Positions 7,575-16,880 of a stretch of 64,000 bases of DNA are shown here, piece after piece; the first letter of the stretch is position 1, and every line of letters begins with the position of its first letter. Under the pieces are notes generated by a model. It was not told where the DNA came from. It saw nothing but the letters and a program-made list of their open reading frames with translations, and made no database searches. Source of the stretch: Sedimentitalea todarodis (GTDB lineage: Bacteria; Pseudomonadota; Alphaproteobacteria; Rhodobacterales; Rhodobacteraceae); NCBI RefSeq assembly GCF_032595355.1, contig NZ_JASMWN010000002.1, positions 124,001 to 188,000 of the forward strand. The letters are read 5' to 3'. A program made the position numbers and the translations under genes.

Positions 7575-8852
7575 ATGGATATGGCAATTCTGTTCTCGGT
7601 TTTTGTCGCCGGCCTTGTGCTGGGCATACCGGTTGCGATCACTCTCGGGCTGTCATCGCTTGGCTACATTTTGGTCGCGGGCCTGCCGCCGGTCGTAATG
7701 CCCCAGAAAATGTATGCCGGAATGGACGTCTTTGTCCTGCTGTCGATTCCGGGCTTCATTCTGGCCGGAAACCTGATGAACCAGGGCGGGATCACCAACC
7801 GAATCATCCGGTTCGCAAATGCCATCGTCGGCTGGATCCGGGGTGGTTTGGGGCTGACCAACATCGCCGCGTCGATGCTGTTCGGTGGTATCACCGGCAC
7901 CGCGGTCGCAGACGCCGCATCGCTGGGCGGCGTCCTGATTCCCGGCATGAAAAAGGCAGGCTACCCGGCCGACTTCTCCGCTGCAGTCACGGCGGCATCC
8001 TCAACGGTCGGCCCGATCATCCCGCCATCGGTACCGATGATCATCGTGGGTGCGCTGTCCGGTATTTCCGTCGGCAAAATGTTTCTGGCCGGCGCTATCC
8101 CGGGCATCTTGATGGGGGTCGCGATGATGGTGACCGCTTATGTCATCTCGGTGCGCAAGGGCTATCCGCATCAGCCATGGCAGGGGCTTGGCGAGGTCGC
8201 ACGGTCGTTTGGTGGCGCGATCTGGGCCATTGCGATGACGTTCCTGATCATCTACGGGCTGTTGTCCGGCCTTGCCACGCCGACGGAAACGGCGGTCGTT
8301 GCCTCGGTCTATGCCTTTCTCGTCGGGGCCTTCATCTATCGCGAACTGCCGTTGCGTGCGGTTCCCGGCATCGTGATCGACAGCGCCGTATCCGCTGCCG
8401 GTATTCTCGCGCTGGTCGGCTTCGCCAACGTCTTTGGCTGGATCCTGGTGTCCGAGAGAATTCCGCAGGCAATTGCCAGCGGCGTCCTCACGATAACCGA
8501 CAACAAGTTCTTCGTGATCCTCCTGATCAACCTGCTCTTGCTGTTCGTCGGCATGTTCATGGAAACGATTGCGGCGCTTATCATCCTTTTCGTTCCGCTC
8601 CTGTCCTTGGCCGAGGCTGTCGGAATCGATCCACTCCACTTTGCGACCTTTGCGGTGCTGAACCTGATGATCGGGCTGACCACGCCTCCGGTTGGCGTCT
8701 GCCTGTTTGTCTGCGCCAATATCGCGCGACTGCCGCTGGCGCCGGTGGTCAGAGCGATCCTGCCATTCCTCTTGACCAACATCATTGTGCTGCTCGCGGT
8801 TTCATATTTTCCGCCGCTCGCCACGTGGTTGCCCTCTGTCCTGATCCCCTGA
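7575..8852 (+). CDS. dctM: TRAP transporter large permease
   Basis: The 425-residue, mostly hydrophobic protein is the DctM channel subunit (about 12 membrane segments) that uses a sodium gradient to move the solute handed over by DctP. Typical features are the GIPVAITLGLSSLGYI start, the SAAVTAASSTVGPIIPPSVPM motif around residues 136-156, and a similar PPVGVCLFV motif near residue 375. It starts four bases after the dctQ stop, so the two are translationally coupled. Confidence 0.95.
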   Translation: MDMAILFSVFVAGLVLGIPVAITLGLSSLGYILVAGLPPVVMPQKMYAGMDVFVLLSIPGFILAGNLMNQGGITNRIIRFANAIVGWIRGGLGLTNIAASMLFGGITGTAVADAASLGGVLIPGMKKAGYPADFSAAVTAASSTVGPIIPPSVPMIIVGALSGISVGKMFLAGAIPGILMGVAMMVTAYVISVRKGYPHQPWQGLGEVARSFGGAIWAIAMTFLIIYGLLSGLATPTETAVVASVYAFLVGAFIYRELPLRAVPGIVIDSAVSAAGILALVGFANVFGWILVSERIPQAIASGVLTITDNKFFVILLINLLLLFVGMFMETIAALIILFVPLLSLAEAVGIDPLHFATFAVLNLMIGLTTPPVGVCLFVCANIARLPLAPVVRAILPFLLTNIIVLLAVSYFPPLATWLPSVLIP

Positions 8853-8862
8853 GAGAAGCCCC

Positions 8863-9927
8863 ATGAAAACCCGAGTTTGCCGTCTGTATGGCCAGAATGA
8901 TCTGCGCATAGAAACCGAGGACATCGCCGCACCCGGTGCGGACGAAGTTCTGATCGGCATTGCTGCCGGAGGCATCTGTGGCTCTGACATGCATTACCTG
9001 TCTGACGGCGGCATCGGAACGATCCGCGTGCGCGAACCGATCATCCTTGGCCACGAGGCCTCGGGCCGTGTGCTTGCCACGGGCGACGACGTTGCAGGAT
9101 TGTCCGCCGACGATGCGGTTGCGATCAATCCCAGCCGGCCTTGCGGGCACTGCACCTATTGCGCCAAGGGTTTGCGGATGCACTGCCTGAACATGCGCTT
9201 TAGCGGGTCCGCCATGCTGATGCCGCACCAGCAGGGCCTATTCCGCGACCGCGTCATCGTTGATGCGAAACAGTGCAGCAAGCTGCCTCAATCCGCCGAT
9301 CTGGGTGCTGTCGCCTGTGCCGAACCCCTGGCGGTCTGCCTGCATGCTGGAAAGATGGCTGGCGACATGGCGGGCAAACGGGTGCTTGTCACCGGCGCCG
9401 GTCCCATTGGACTCCTCTGCCTGGCAGTCGCCTTGCGGACCGGCGCTTCGGACGTCGTCGTCACAGACCTTCATGACGCAACGCTTTCGGTTGCAACCGA
9501 AATGGGCGCGACAGGGGTGATCAATGTTGCCAAGGCGCCGACCGAGATGGAGCGCTATTTCGAAGAAAAAGGCCACTTCGACATCGCGTTCGAGTGTTCG
9601 GCCGCCGCGCCCGCGATCAAGACGGCCATTGCTGCCCTTCGTCCGCGTGGCATTTTGGTTCAGGTCGGCGTCGCCGGCGACACGCCAATGCCGGTCAATG
9701 CGATGGTCGCCAAGGAAATTCGCGTTCAGGGAACGCATCGGTTTGACGAAGAGTTCGCCCAGGCGGTCGATGCAATCGTCACCGGGCGCATCAACGTCAC
9801 GCCGATCATCACCAAGCGCTATCCGTTGGAACAGGCCCAAGAAGCCTTTCGCATGGCATCCGACCGCAGCCGCGCCGTCAAGGTTCATCTTACCTTTGAC
9901 GACAGCCACGCCGCATCACGCGGATAA
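8863..9927 (+). CDS. L-idonate 5-dehydrogenase-like zinc alcohol dehydrogenase
   Basis: A 354-residue medium-chain dehydrogenase. The catalytic zinc region reads GICGSDMHY and GHEASG; four cysteines of the structural zinc lobe lie in CGHCTYCAKGLRMHC; the Rossmann fold begins with VTGAGPIGLLCL. The overall pattern is closest to IdnD-type sorbitol/idonate dehydrogenases. In this operon (uxuA, GntR, dctPQM) it probably oxidises an imported sugar acid such as idonate or a gluconate isomer. It starts ten bases after dctM. The substrate is inferred. Confidence 0.85.
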   Translation: MKTRVCRLYGQNDLRIETEDIAAPGADEVLIGIAAGGICGSDMHYLSDGGIGTIRVREPIILGHEASGRVLATGDDVAGLSADDAVAINPSRPCGHCTYCAKGLRMHCLNMRFSGSAMLMPHQQGLFRDRVIVDAKQCSKLPQSADLGAVACAEPLAVCLHAGKMAGDMAGKRVLVTGAGPIGLLCLAVALRTGASDVVVTDLHDATLSVATEMGATGVINVAKAPTEMERYFEEKGHFDIAFECSAAAPAIKTAIAALRPRGILVQVGVAGDTPMPVNAMVAKEIRVQGTHRFDEEFAQAVDAIVTGRINVTPIITKRYPLEQAQEAFRMASDRSRAVKVHLTFDDSHAASRG

Positions 9928-9948
9928 CGCCGTCGGCGCGATCACCCG

Positions 9949-11100
9949 TCAACTTAGCCCGAAAAACTTACGCGCATTGGTCCCGATTGCGCCGCGCAAT
10001 CGGGCCTCTGGCAGATCCAGTGCCAGCGCCTCGGCGACGATGTCATCGCCGTGGTCCAGATGTGGAAAATCGCTGCCAAACACCAGATGCTCTTCGCCGA
10101 GATAGGCGATCGTCTCGTTCAGGAACGGCTCGTCCGGCTCAAACCCGATGATACATTGTGCCTTGAAATACTCCGACGGCTTTTTTCTGATGGTCTGCGC
10201 GACCTCGCCTGCGAGATGGGCATATTCAAGCTCGTCCAGACGCCACAGCCAATGCACCATCCATCCGGCGCCCGCCTCGAGAAACGCGACCTTCAGATCC
10301 GGGTTGCGCTCAAACGTTCCGCTTTCCAGCAACGACAGGAACGCCATCATCTGCTCCATCGGGTGCGAACAGGCATGTTGCGAAAAGCGCGAGGAAAACC
10401 TGTCGGCGCCCGCCGTTTCGGTACGCGCATGCGCGGCTTCGTGCACCGCGACACGCAACCCGTTTTCAGCGCAGAACGTCCAGAACGGCGCATCGGCCTC
10501 GTCGCCCAGCAGGCGACCGGCAATCGGATTGGGGCGCACGACGACGGACGTCCAACCCTGATCGAGCGCGAACTTCGCCTGATCGATCATCGCCTCCGGG
10601 TCATAGCGCGCAATCAGCGCTGCCCCTCGCAGGCGTTGCGGATCCGCTGCACACAGATCGGCCAACCACCTGTTATAGGCCTCGGCAAAGGCGGCCGCGA
10701 CATGAGGTTCGCGGTGCGGCATCGCGACGAGATAGCCAGCGTAGGACGGCAACAGCAATGCCGCATCGATCCCGTCCTTATCCATCGCCCCCAGATGCCC
10801 GGCGGCGGTCGCGCCGAGCGCGAGATCCTCGGGGCGATCGACGGCGGCGGCGGCAATCTCGATCTTGGCGCTCTTGGAAATGTCCATGACCGGCTCGCCA
10901 CTCACCATAAGATCCGGCGGAAGGTGCAGCGGGCCAGATGGGCCCTCCACGGTCATCCGTTCCGACAGTGGTTCGCCGCGATCCAGATAGGCCAGCATCG
11001 GGATATAGTCGGACATATGCGACGGCAGGTATTCCTGCCACAGATCCAGCGGTTCGTGCACGTGACGATCCGCGTCGAATATCCAGAACCCATTGCGCAC
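9949..11100 (-). CDS. Amidohydrolase-family (PF04909-like) metal hydrolase
   Basis: The 383-residue protein opens with FDADRHVHEP, the Asp-x-x-x-His-x-His metal site of amidohydrolase_2 enzymes (aminocarboxymuconate-semialdehyde decarboxylase relatives), and ends with GSDFPHLDHG, the C-terminal catalytic Asp region. A central His-Glu-Ala-Ala-His could supply the other ligands. GTG 11100 with an upstream GGGGCAGGC is the start. It lies downstream of, and in the same direction as, the TOMM cyclodehydratase gene, but 185 bases and a large palindrome separate them. Whether it belongs to the TOMM locus is open; substrate unknown. Confidence 0.85.
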   Translation of the reverse strand: MRNGFWIFDADRHVHEPLDLWQEYLPSHMSDYIPMLAYLDRGEPLSERMTVEGPSGPLHLPPDLMVSGEPVMDISKSAKIEIAAAAVDRPEDLALGATAAGHLGAMDKDGIDAALLLPSYAGYLVAMPHREPHVAAAFAEAYNRWLADLCAADPQRLRGAALIARYDPEAMIDQAKFALDQGWTSVVVRPNPIAGRLLGDEADAPFWTFCAENGLRVAVHEAAHARTETAGADRFSSRFSQHACSHPMEQMMAFLSLLESGTFERNPDLKVAFLEAGAGWMVHWLWRLDELEYAHLAGEVAQTIRKKPSEYFKAQCIIGFEPDEPFLNETIAYLGEEHLVFGSDFPHLDHGDDIVAEALALDLPEARLRGAIGTNARKFFGLS

Positions 11101-11169
11101 GATGCCTGCCCCTCATTGCTTTCAACGTCATGGCAAGGAAACAGCAAAACGCACTCGCTGCAATCCAAT

Positions 11170-11272
11170 AGAGCGTTTCGCGTTTAACTTGGATCATCTG
11201 GTGTCACCTAACGCGTTGAAATCTATGATTTCAGGAAGCGTTAGGTGATTCAGGTTTAACGCGGAACGCTTT
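11170..11272. repeat. Nested long palindrome (intergenic element of about 103 bp)
   Basis: Two inverted repeats are nested. The inner arms (11204-11223 and 11227-11248) share TCACCTAACGC at the outside and GAAATC at the loop, around the loop TAT. The outer arms are about 27 bases (from 11170, containing AGCGTTTCGCGTTTAAC, and ending at 11272, containing GTTTAACGCGGAACGCTTT) and match at 22 of 27 positions as reverse complements. A seven-base spacer on one side makes the layout bipartite. The whole could form one long hairpin or cruciform between the amidohydrolase and YcaO genes. No transposase is present; it resembles a miniature or REP-type dispersed palindrome. Confidence 0.8.
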
Positions 11273-11285
11273 AGGCACCATATCC

Positions 11286-13385
11286 TTACAAAAACAGGTG
11301 GGTGGGGTTGAGGTCTGCCTCGGTCAGCGGTGTGTCTCGCCATCCCATTTGAACCGGCACGTCATAGAGACGCCCCGGCCCGAAACGCGGCCAGAAATGG
11401 CGCAGACCCGGTGCAAAGACCTTAACCACCGGCAGCATGGTGTCTGGCCGGGTCTGGTTCAGGATCAGCATTTCAATGCCTCGTTCCCGTAGTCGGTCCG
11501 TGGTCCAGTCGATCAACCCCCCCAATGTTGCGACACTGCGTGTCGGAGCATCCTCGAGAACGGCCTCGCCTTGTGGAAACAGGAAAGTCTCATCCGCATC
11601 TGCCATGCACGCCCACGGAGGCGGCCCGTCCCGGCCATTCGCACGAAACAGTTGCACGAGCTCCGTCATCGCCCGTTCGATGGCAATCGCGCTTTCAAAA
11701 TGGCACCCGAACCCGATACACCAGCGTCCGTCGCTCTTGGCCCGCGCGACCGCCGCCAGACAGGGTATCGTAAGATCACCGGTCAGATCGAGCAGCCAGC
11801 AATCCCAACCCTGATCGACGAACCCCTGTGCCAGTTCCCGCACCCGTGGGTCCGCAACCCTGCGCGGATCAAGAGCCGGACGAGGAATGCGGTTGTACCA
11901 CCAGATCGCGGTGCTGTCGCGCTCCACCAATTCCAGAAAGGCCTGAACCGCAGCCTCGGCAAGGGTCGATCCGGCAGCGCACCCATTCGGATCAAACCGA
12001 CCGAAACGCGGCTCTGGCGCGTTGGCAAAGCACAATTCGCGCAGCATCCATTTTGGGCGCTCCTGAGAAACCGACCAGACCGGAACCCAGTCCAACGCGC
12101 GATCCTCTGCGAACACCTCTGGAACATGGCGCCGGTCATCCCGGCTCAGCGCGTTCCATTTTGCGCGGTCCCGGTATTGCGCCGCGCTGAACTGCCAAAC
12201 CGCGTTGGGGTGTACGGCGGCGTCCCCCAAGGCCTCGAACGAAGCGCGGCGGGTTTCGAACCCTTCCGGGAACTGTGCCGACATCCGTTCGACGGCCTCA
12301 CACAATGCGCTCGCCTGCGCCTGCGCATCGGTCAGCCCCTTGCCAAGCGCCACACCGTGGAACGCATCGGGATCGGGTGCCTTGGCACGCGGGATGATCG
12401 GATAGGACACGGCCCAGACATGCCGCGCCTGCGATCCCGCGCTCGTCGGGTCGCTTGTGTCCAGCGAACCGGCGCTGCTGATGAGGCCGGTCAAATCGCT
12501 CACGAGCGGATGGAGGGACGCCACGACATCACCAACGTCGCGGCTCCTGTATCCGCCGAGGCGACGACTGACCGGTGTCTCGTCACGCAGATCGAGTTCT
12601 GGTCGAGGCGCGTGGTTGCAGGTGCAGGAAAATTCATGCACCCGCCGCCCCTCTGGTCCAATCTCGAGGAGTCCCGACAGGCTGGCGCGCCCGTCCCGCA
12701 GGACATCAATCGCCGCAACGGCGGTCGCAGCGGCGCACTCTGCCAGTTCCATACGTTCGGGATACGGATGACCCGTCTTGGTGCCACCCTGCTGTGCAAG
12801 ATAGGTCTCGACCGGCCTGTTCAACCGCAGGCGCCGCAGCAGACACACTGGGCAGGCATCGTGACCGGACCCAAAGAGAGGCCCGAAATAGCTGCGCTGC
12901 CCGACCAGTTTGACCGGCAGCCATGGCACCTGCTGCACCGCGAACTCGGCTGACAGCGGTCCCAGGTAGTCGGAACACAGGATCAGGGTCACCGGAGCCA
13001 ATTCCGGGCCTTCGGCGGCATCCAATGCCGCGCGCATCACCGACAAGGCAGCCGCGTTGTCTGATCGCACACGCAGTGATCCGACGGCTTCGCAAAGGCC
13101 CCCTTCGCCCTGCGCTGGCGGCCAAACCTCTGGCCGGCTCTCGAGGACGCCCTGCGCCTGCAGCCTGCTCAACGCATAGAGCACCTGTGCCGGGGGGAAA
13201 TCCGACAAATCAGCCACGATCTCCTGTGCCTCACGCGCCCCATTCGCCTTGGACAGAACCGCCGAGACAAGCGGTGACGCCGTATGCTGGCTCCCGCGTT
13301 CTGTCACCAGAAACACCCCGCCACCCGGCGCATCCATCACCCGGACGCCCGTGGGCACCGCAAAAAACTCGGAGGGAGTGATCAT
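11286..13385 (-). CDS. Fused TOMM cyclodehydratase (E1-like partner + YcaO)
   Basis: The 699-residue protein fuses the two halves of an azoline-forming cyclodehydratase. Residues 1-90 look like a winged leader-binding region (RRE-like). Residues 95-260 form a ThiF/E1-like domain with zinc pairs Cys178/Cys181 and Cys254/Cys256. Residues 265-699 are a YcaO domain, with Glu363/Glu366/Arg367 (Glu-x-x-Glu-Arg) and a second Glu-Leu-Val-Glu-Arg-Asp segment matching the ATP/Mg-binding glutamates. YcaO proteins phosphorylate the peptide backbone so that Cys, Ser or Thr side chains cyclise to thiazolines or oxazolines. The C terminus ends NPTHLFL, not the Pro-rich tail of many azole YcaOs. The likely substrate is encoded at 16881-17294. 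No dehydrogenase gene is adjacent, so unoxidised azolines are possible. Confidence 0.9.
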   Translation of the reverse strand: MITPSEFFAVPTGVRVMDAPGGGVFLVTERGSQHTASPLVSAVLSKANGAREAQEIVADLSDFPPAQVLYALSRLQAQGVLESRPEVWPPAQGEGGLCEAVGSLRVRSDNAAALSVMRAALDAAEGPELAPVTLILCSDYLGPLSAEFAVQQVPWLPVKLVGQRSYFGPLFGSGHDACPVCLLRRLRLNRPVETYLAQQGGTKTGHPYPERMELAECAAATAVAAIDVLRDGRASLSGLLEIGPEGRRVHEFSCTCNHAPRPELDLRDETPVSRRLGGYRSRDVGDVVASLHPLVSDLTGLISSAGSLDTSDPTSAGSQARHVWAVSYPIIPRAKAPDPDAFHGVALGKGLTDAQAQASALCEAVERMSAQFPEGFETRRASFEALGDAAVHPNAVWQFSAAQYRDRAKWNALSRDDRRHVPEVFAEDRALDWVPVWSVSQERPKWMLRELCFANAPEPRFGRFDPNGCAAGSTLAEAAVQAFLELVERDSTAIWWYNRIPRPALDPRRVADPRVRELAQGFVDQGWDCWLLDLTGDLTIPCLAAVARAKSDGRWCIGFGCHFESAIAIERAMTELVQLFRANGRDGPPPWACMADADETFLFPQGEAVLEDAPTRSVATLGGLIDWTTDRLRERGIEMLILNQTRPDTMLPVVKVFAPGLRHFWPRFGPGRLYDVPVQMGWRDTPLTEADLNPTHLFL

Positions 13386-13508
13386 ATTTCGAACAACCCT
13401 AAATGGAACTGTATGTATACACGCAAATGTTAATCCGCTAACAACTTACGTAAACTACAGATCTGCGCTCGGAAAGGCCGAGACGCAGGCGCCACGACTA
13501 GGGATGCA
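13386..13508. promoter_or_regulatory. Divergent promoter region of the TOMM locus
   Basis: This 123-base, AT-rich gap separates the cyclodehydratase and cyclase/ATPase genes. It contains the inverted repeat TGTAT-GT-ATACA (13410-13421) and the palindrome TTACGTAA (13446-13453). Both are uncommon in DNA of this composition and are candidate operator sites for a shared regulator. No transcription-factor gene lies immediately beside them. Confidence 0.4.
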
Positions 13509-16500
13509 ATGTCTACGGAACTAAAGGAATTTCTGGCCGCGGTCGGGCTGAACCATCGGTTTGACGATTTCGTCGCCAATGGGATCGACATGGATGTCAT
13601 CGCCGAATTGACGGCCGAAGATCTCAGCGAACTCAACCTGAACATTGGTGAACGCAAACGGTTGCTCAAGGCCGTTCGCACCGCCACCCCGTCAGAACCA
13701 GAAACAGCGCCGGTTTCGGGGCCCGAACGCCGCCAGCTTACGGTCATGTTCGTCGACCTTGTCGGGTCCACCGCGCTGTCAACCTCCCATGATGTCGAAG
13801 ACCTGCGCAGTGTCGTCGGCGACTATCAGACCTGCTGCGCCGCCATCATCGAAAAGCACAGCGGCACCATCGCCAAATACATGGGCGACGGCATACTCGC
13901 CTATTTCGGCTATCCGAGCGCCGCCGAACATTCGGCAGAGCACGCCGCGCGGTGCGGGCTGGAACTGATCCGCGAGGTCAACCGGCTGACGCCGTTACCG
14001 AATGTGCAGCTCTCCTGCCGGGTCGCTGCGGCAACCGGCATGGTCATCGTTGGCGACCTGATTGGCAGCGGCGACTCGCAGGAACGACAGGTCCTGGGTG
14101 AAACCCCCAATCTTGCAGGGCGGTTGCAATCGCTCGCCAATCCCGACCAGATGGTGATTTCCAACAGCACACATCAATTGCTCAAGGGGCTGTTTGAATG
14201 CAGTTCTCTTGGCAAACACGACCTCAAAGGGTTTGGTGAGCCGCTCGAGTGTTTCACCGTTGATGCTGAACACGAGATTGAAAGTCGGTTCCGTGCCACG
14301 CGGGAAGGGCGCAGCCTGTCTCCGCTGCGCGGTCGCGAAAAGGAATTGGAAGCGCTGGTTGAGCAATGGGAGGCCTGTCGCGACGGCCACCTGGAATCCG
14401 GACTTCTGGTTGCCGAGGCCGGTATCGGAAAATCCCGGCTGATTGCAGAGCTCGTCGAACGTATCTCCCCGAGCCCGCACGAAGTGATCGAACTGGCCTG
14501 CCATCCGCAGTTCAAGAACTCAGCCCTGCACCCTCTGAAGAGCTTTGCCGAACGCCTGTTCGATTGGAAGCGCGCCGATGATGCCAAGGCCCGGTTTACC
14601 AAACTTCAGGACTATCTGGACCGTCATAACATGGCCAAGGACACCGTGACGTTCGCGTCGACGCTGGGCCTTCCCGCAGACGGGCTGTATGAACCGCCGA
14701 CAGAATCTCCACAGGTCCAGCGAACAGCGCTGGCGCGGGGTCTGGCACGGCTGCTTGCAGGGAGGGCGAAGTCCGCGCCGCTGCTTATCCTGTTCGAAGA
14801 CCTGCACTGGGCCGACACGACGACACTGGAGGTGCTGGAGCCATTGCTGGCGGGCCTGAAGGACTCGCCGGTGTTCCACGTTGCGACGACACGTACCGCC
14901 GACGGGCTGGCCCTTGCGCAGGACCCGACCGTTACGGTCCAGCATCTTGGCGGGATCAGCGGCGATGCCGCCATCAAGCTCACCCACAGCCTGACCGGCG
15001 GCAAGGTACTGTCCAAGGAACTGTCGACCCATATTCTGGCGCAGGCCGAAGGGAATCCGCTGTTCCTCGAAGAACTGACCAAGAGCCTCATGGAATCCGA
15101 CTCCATCAGCGAAACGGATGGTGTTATCCAGATAGATCGCAACTCGGTTCACTCCGAAATCCCCACAACGCTGCAGGATTCGCTCATGGCGCGTCTGGAC
15201 CGGGTCGCCACGGCCAAGGAACTGGCCCAGATCGGTGCGGTGGTCGGCCGCGAATTCAGCCTTGATCTGCTGTCTCATGTCTGCGGGCAGCCTCCCAACA
15301 TCGTGGTCGCGGGGGTCTCCGTTCTGGAAGAGGCCGAACTGGTGTTTCCGGTCGAGGACAAATCCGAAAAGACCTGGATCTTCAAACACGCGCTGATCCA
15401 GGAAGCGGCTTATGATAGCCTGCTGCGCAGCCGTCGGCGTGAACTGCACGGGTTGATCGCGCAGGCCTATGAAACCACCCGACCGGATGAAGTCACCAGT
15501 CAGCCAGAGGTCCTGGCACACCATCTCGGACAGGCCGGCGAACATGATCGCGCAATTGAATTTGGCCTTGCCGCCGGGATGGCCGCGCTTGTCCGCTCGG
15601 CAAACGCCGACGCCGTCGCGCATGGCAGAAAGTGCCTGGACTGGGTGGCGCAGCTGCCCGATGATCAGGATCGCGGCCGGCTCGAGCTCAAGATCCAGGC
15701 GATACTGACTCCTGCCCTGATGCAATCCCAGGGCTATTCAGCCCCGGATGTAGAGGAGAGCACCAGCCGGGCACTCAAGCTGCTGGAACTGCACGGAGAT
15801 CTTCCAGAAGCCTTCCCAAATCTCTGGGGGCTGAACATGTATCACCATGTGCGGTCCGAACGGAAACACGCGCGTGACGTCGCCGAACGATTCGTCGGTC
15901 TGGCAGAGAGAGTCGGCGATGGCAGCCAGCTGGTTGCCGGCCTCCCATTGCTGGGTCAATGCAGCTGGATCGAAGGCAATCTTGCCGATGCCGAAGCCAA
16001 ACTTCGCCGTGGCATGGACCTCTATGATGTCGAGGCGCATGGCATGCACGGTGCGATGTATGGTCTGGATTCGCACAGCTACAGTCGCCTGACCCTGTCA
16101 CAGGTTCTGTGGATGACCGGGCGCAAGACCGAAGCGACGGCCGCCGCCGACGACGCGCTTTCCCATGCGCGGTCGCTGAACCATACCAATACCATCGGGA
16201 TGTCCCTGCTCTACCGGATCATGCTGAAACAGCAGAACGGGATGCGCGACGAGGTGGCCCAGGATGCCGCGGAGGCGCTCGACTACTGTGCCCGTATGGG
16301 GGTCAGCACGCCGACGTCCTACATCGCGATGATTGCCAACTGGGCCCAAGGTGATGTTGCCGCGTCACAGGAGATCTACAAGGTCCACAACATGATCGGC
16401 GCACAGCTTGGCATGACTTACTACCGCAGCCTTGGAGCCGAGAACGCGATTGACGCGGGGGACATGGATACCGCCGGCGAGATCCTGAGTGTCGCGCTGG

Positions 16501-16802
16501 ATCAGGCCCGCAATACCGGCGAGGGATACTGGCTGCCGCAACTGCTGCGCCTTCAGGCCCGCATCGACTCCGATGCGACCGTCGCCCGCCTCAGAGAGGC
16601 CAGCGAGCTTGCACGTGCATCCGGCGCGTTGATGCTTGACGCCCTGGCGATTGTCGACACCCTTTCACTGGGCGATGCCGAGGACGCTTCTATCCTGCGC
16701 GCCCGCTTGCAAGAGTTGATCGAGACACACAAAATCGAACTGCCCACATCTGCCGTGAGGGTCTTGACCAAGCTCAAGACCCTCGCGGCAGACGTGAACT
16801 AG
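13509..16802 (+). CDS. SAM domain-class III adenylate cyclase-ATPase-TPR protein of the TOMM locus
   Basis: This 1097-residue soluble multidomain protein begins with a SAM protein-interaction domain (residues 1-58). A class III nucleotide cyclase domain follows (about 73-250) with metal-binding Asp83 and Asp127, an adenine-selecting type Lys123 (AKYMGDG) and the catalytic Asn201/Arg205 pair (NLAGR), so it looks active. An AAA/STAND-like ATPase comes next, with P-loop AEAGIGKS (Lys308; the first Gly is Ala) and LLILFEDLHWAD as Walker B. The C-terminal 450 residues are helical, TPR-like. An AGGG box precedes ATG 13509. Cyclase fusions occur beside TOMM precursors in other bacteria; a role in sensing or controlling peptide production is inferred. 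The enzyme diverges from the cyclodehydratase and precedes the precursor gene by 78 bases. Confidence 0.9.
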   Translation: MSTELKEFLAAVGLNHRFDDFVANGIDMDVIAELTAEDLSELNLNIGERKRLLKAVRTATPSEPETAPVSGPERRQLTVMFVDLVGSTALSTSHDVEDLRSVVGDYQTCCAAIIEKHSGTIAKYMGDGILAYFGYPSAAEHSAEHAARCGLELIREVNRLTPLPNVQLSCRVAAATGMVIVGDLIGSGDSQERQVLGETPNLAGRLQSLANPDQMVISNSTHQLLKGLFECSSLGKHDLKGFGEPLECFTVDAEHEIESRFRATREGRSLSPLRGREKELEALVEQWEACRDGHLESGLLVAEAGIGKSRLIAELVERISPSPHEVIELACHPQFKNSALHPLKSFAERLFDWKRADDAKARFTKLQDYLDRHNMAKDTVTFASTLGLPADGLYEPPTESPQVQRTALARGLARLLAGRAKSAPLLILFEDLHWADTTTLEVLEPLLAGLKDSPVFHVATTRTADGLALAQDPTVTVQHLGGISGDAAIKLTHSLTGGKVLSKELSTHILAQAEGNPLFLEELTKSLMESDSISETDGVIQIDRNSVHSEIPTTLQDSLMARLDRVATAKELAQIGAVVGREFSLDLLSHVCGQPPNIVVAGVSVLEEAELVFPVEDKSEKTWIFKHALIQEAAYDSLLRSRRRELHGLIAQAYETTRPDEVTSQPEVLAHHLGQAGEHDRAIEFGLAAGMAALVRSANADAVAHGRKCLDWVAQLPDDQDRGRLELKIQAILTPALMQSQGYSAPDVEESTSRALKLLELHGDLPEAFPNLWGLNMYHHVRSERKHARDVAERFVGLAERVGDGSQLVAGLPLLGQCSWIEGNLADAEAKLRRGMDLYDVEAHGMHGAMYGLDSHSYSRLTLSQVLWMTGRKTEATAAADDALSHARSLNHTNTIGMSLLYRIMLKQQNGMRDEVAQDAAEALDYCARMGVSTPTSYIAMIANWAQGDVAASQEIYKVHNMIGAQLGMTYYRSLGAENAIDAGDMDTAGEILSVALDQARNTGEGYWLPQLLRLQARIDSDATVARLREASELARASGALMLDALAIVDTLSLGDAEDASILRARLQELIETHKIELPTSAVRVLTKLKTLAADVN

Positions 16803-16880
16803 ACGCGAAGATGCACGCCGGATGATTGGCTGGCATCACGACAGGACCCGTAGGATCAACAACAGGGAAGGTGAATATCA

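Noticed and set aside
5936..7642. A 568-codon minus-strand open frame over dctP and dctQ
   Set aside because: It overlaps well-supported TRAP genes and has the skewed composition of a shadow frame.
11571..12953. A 460-codon open frame on the plus strand opposite the cyclodehydratase
   Set aside because: It is antisense to a clearly recognisable YcaO protein; long antisense frames are common in GC-rich DNA, and its product is Arg/Pro-rich with no family features.
14520..15725. A 401-codon minus-strand open frame inside the cyclase/ATPase gene
   Set aside because: It is antisense to a protein with intact catalytic motifs and has no recognisable domain of its own.
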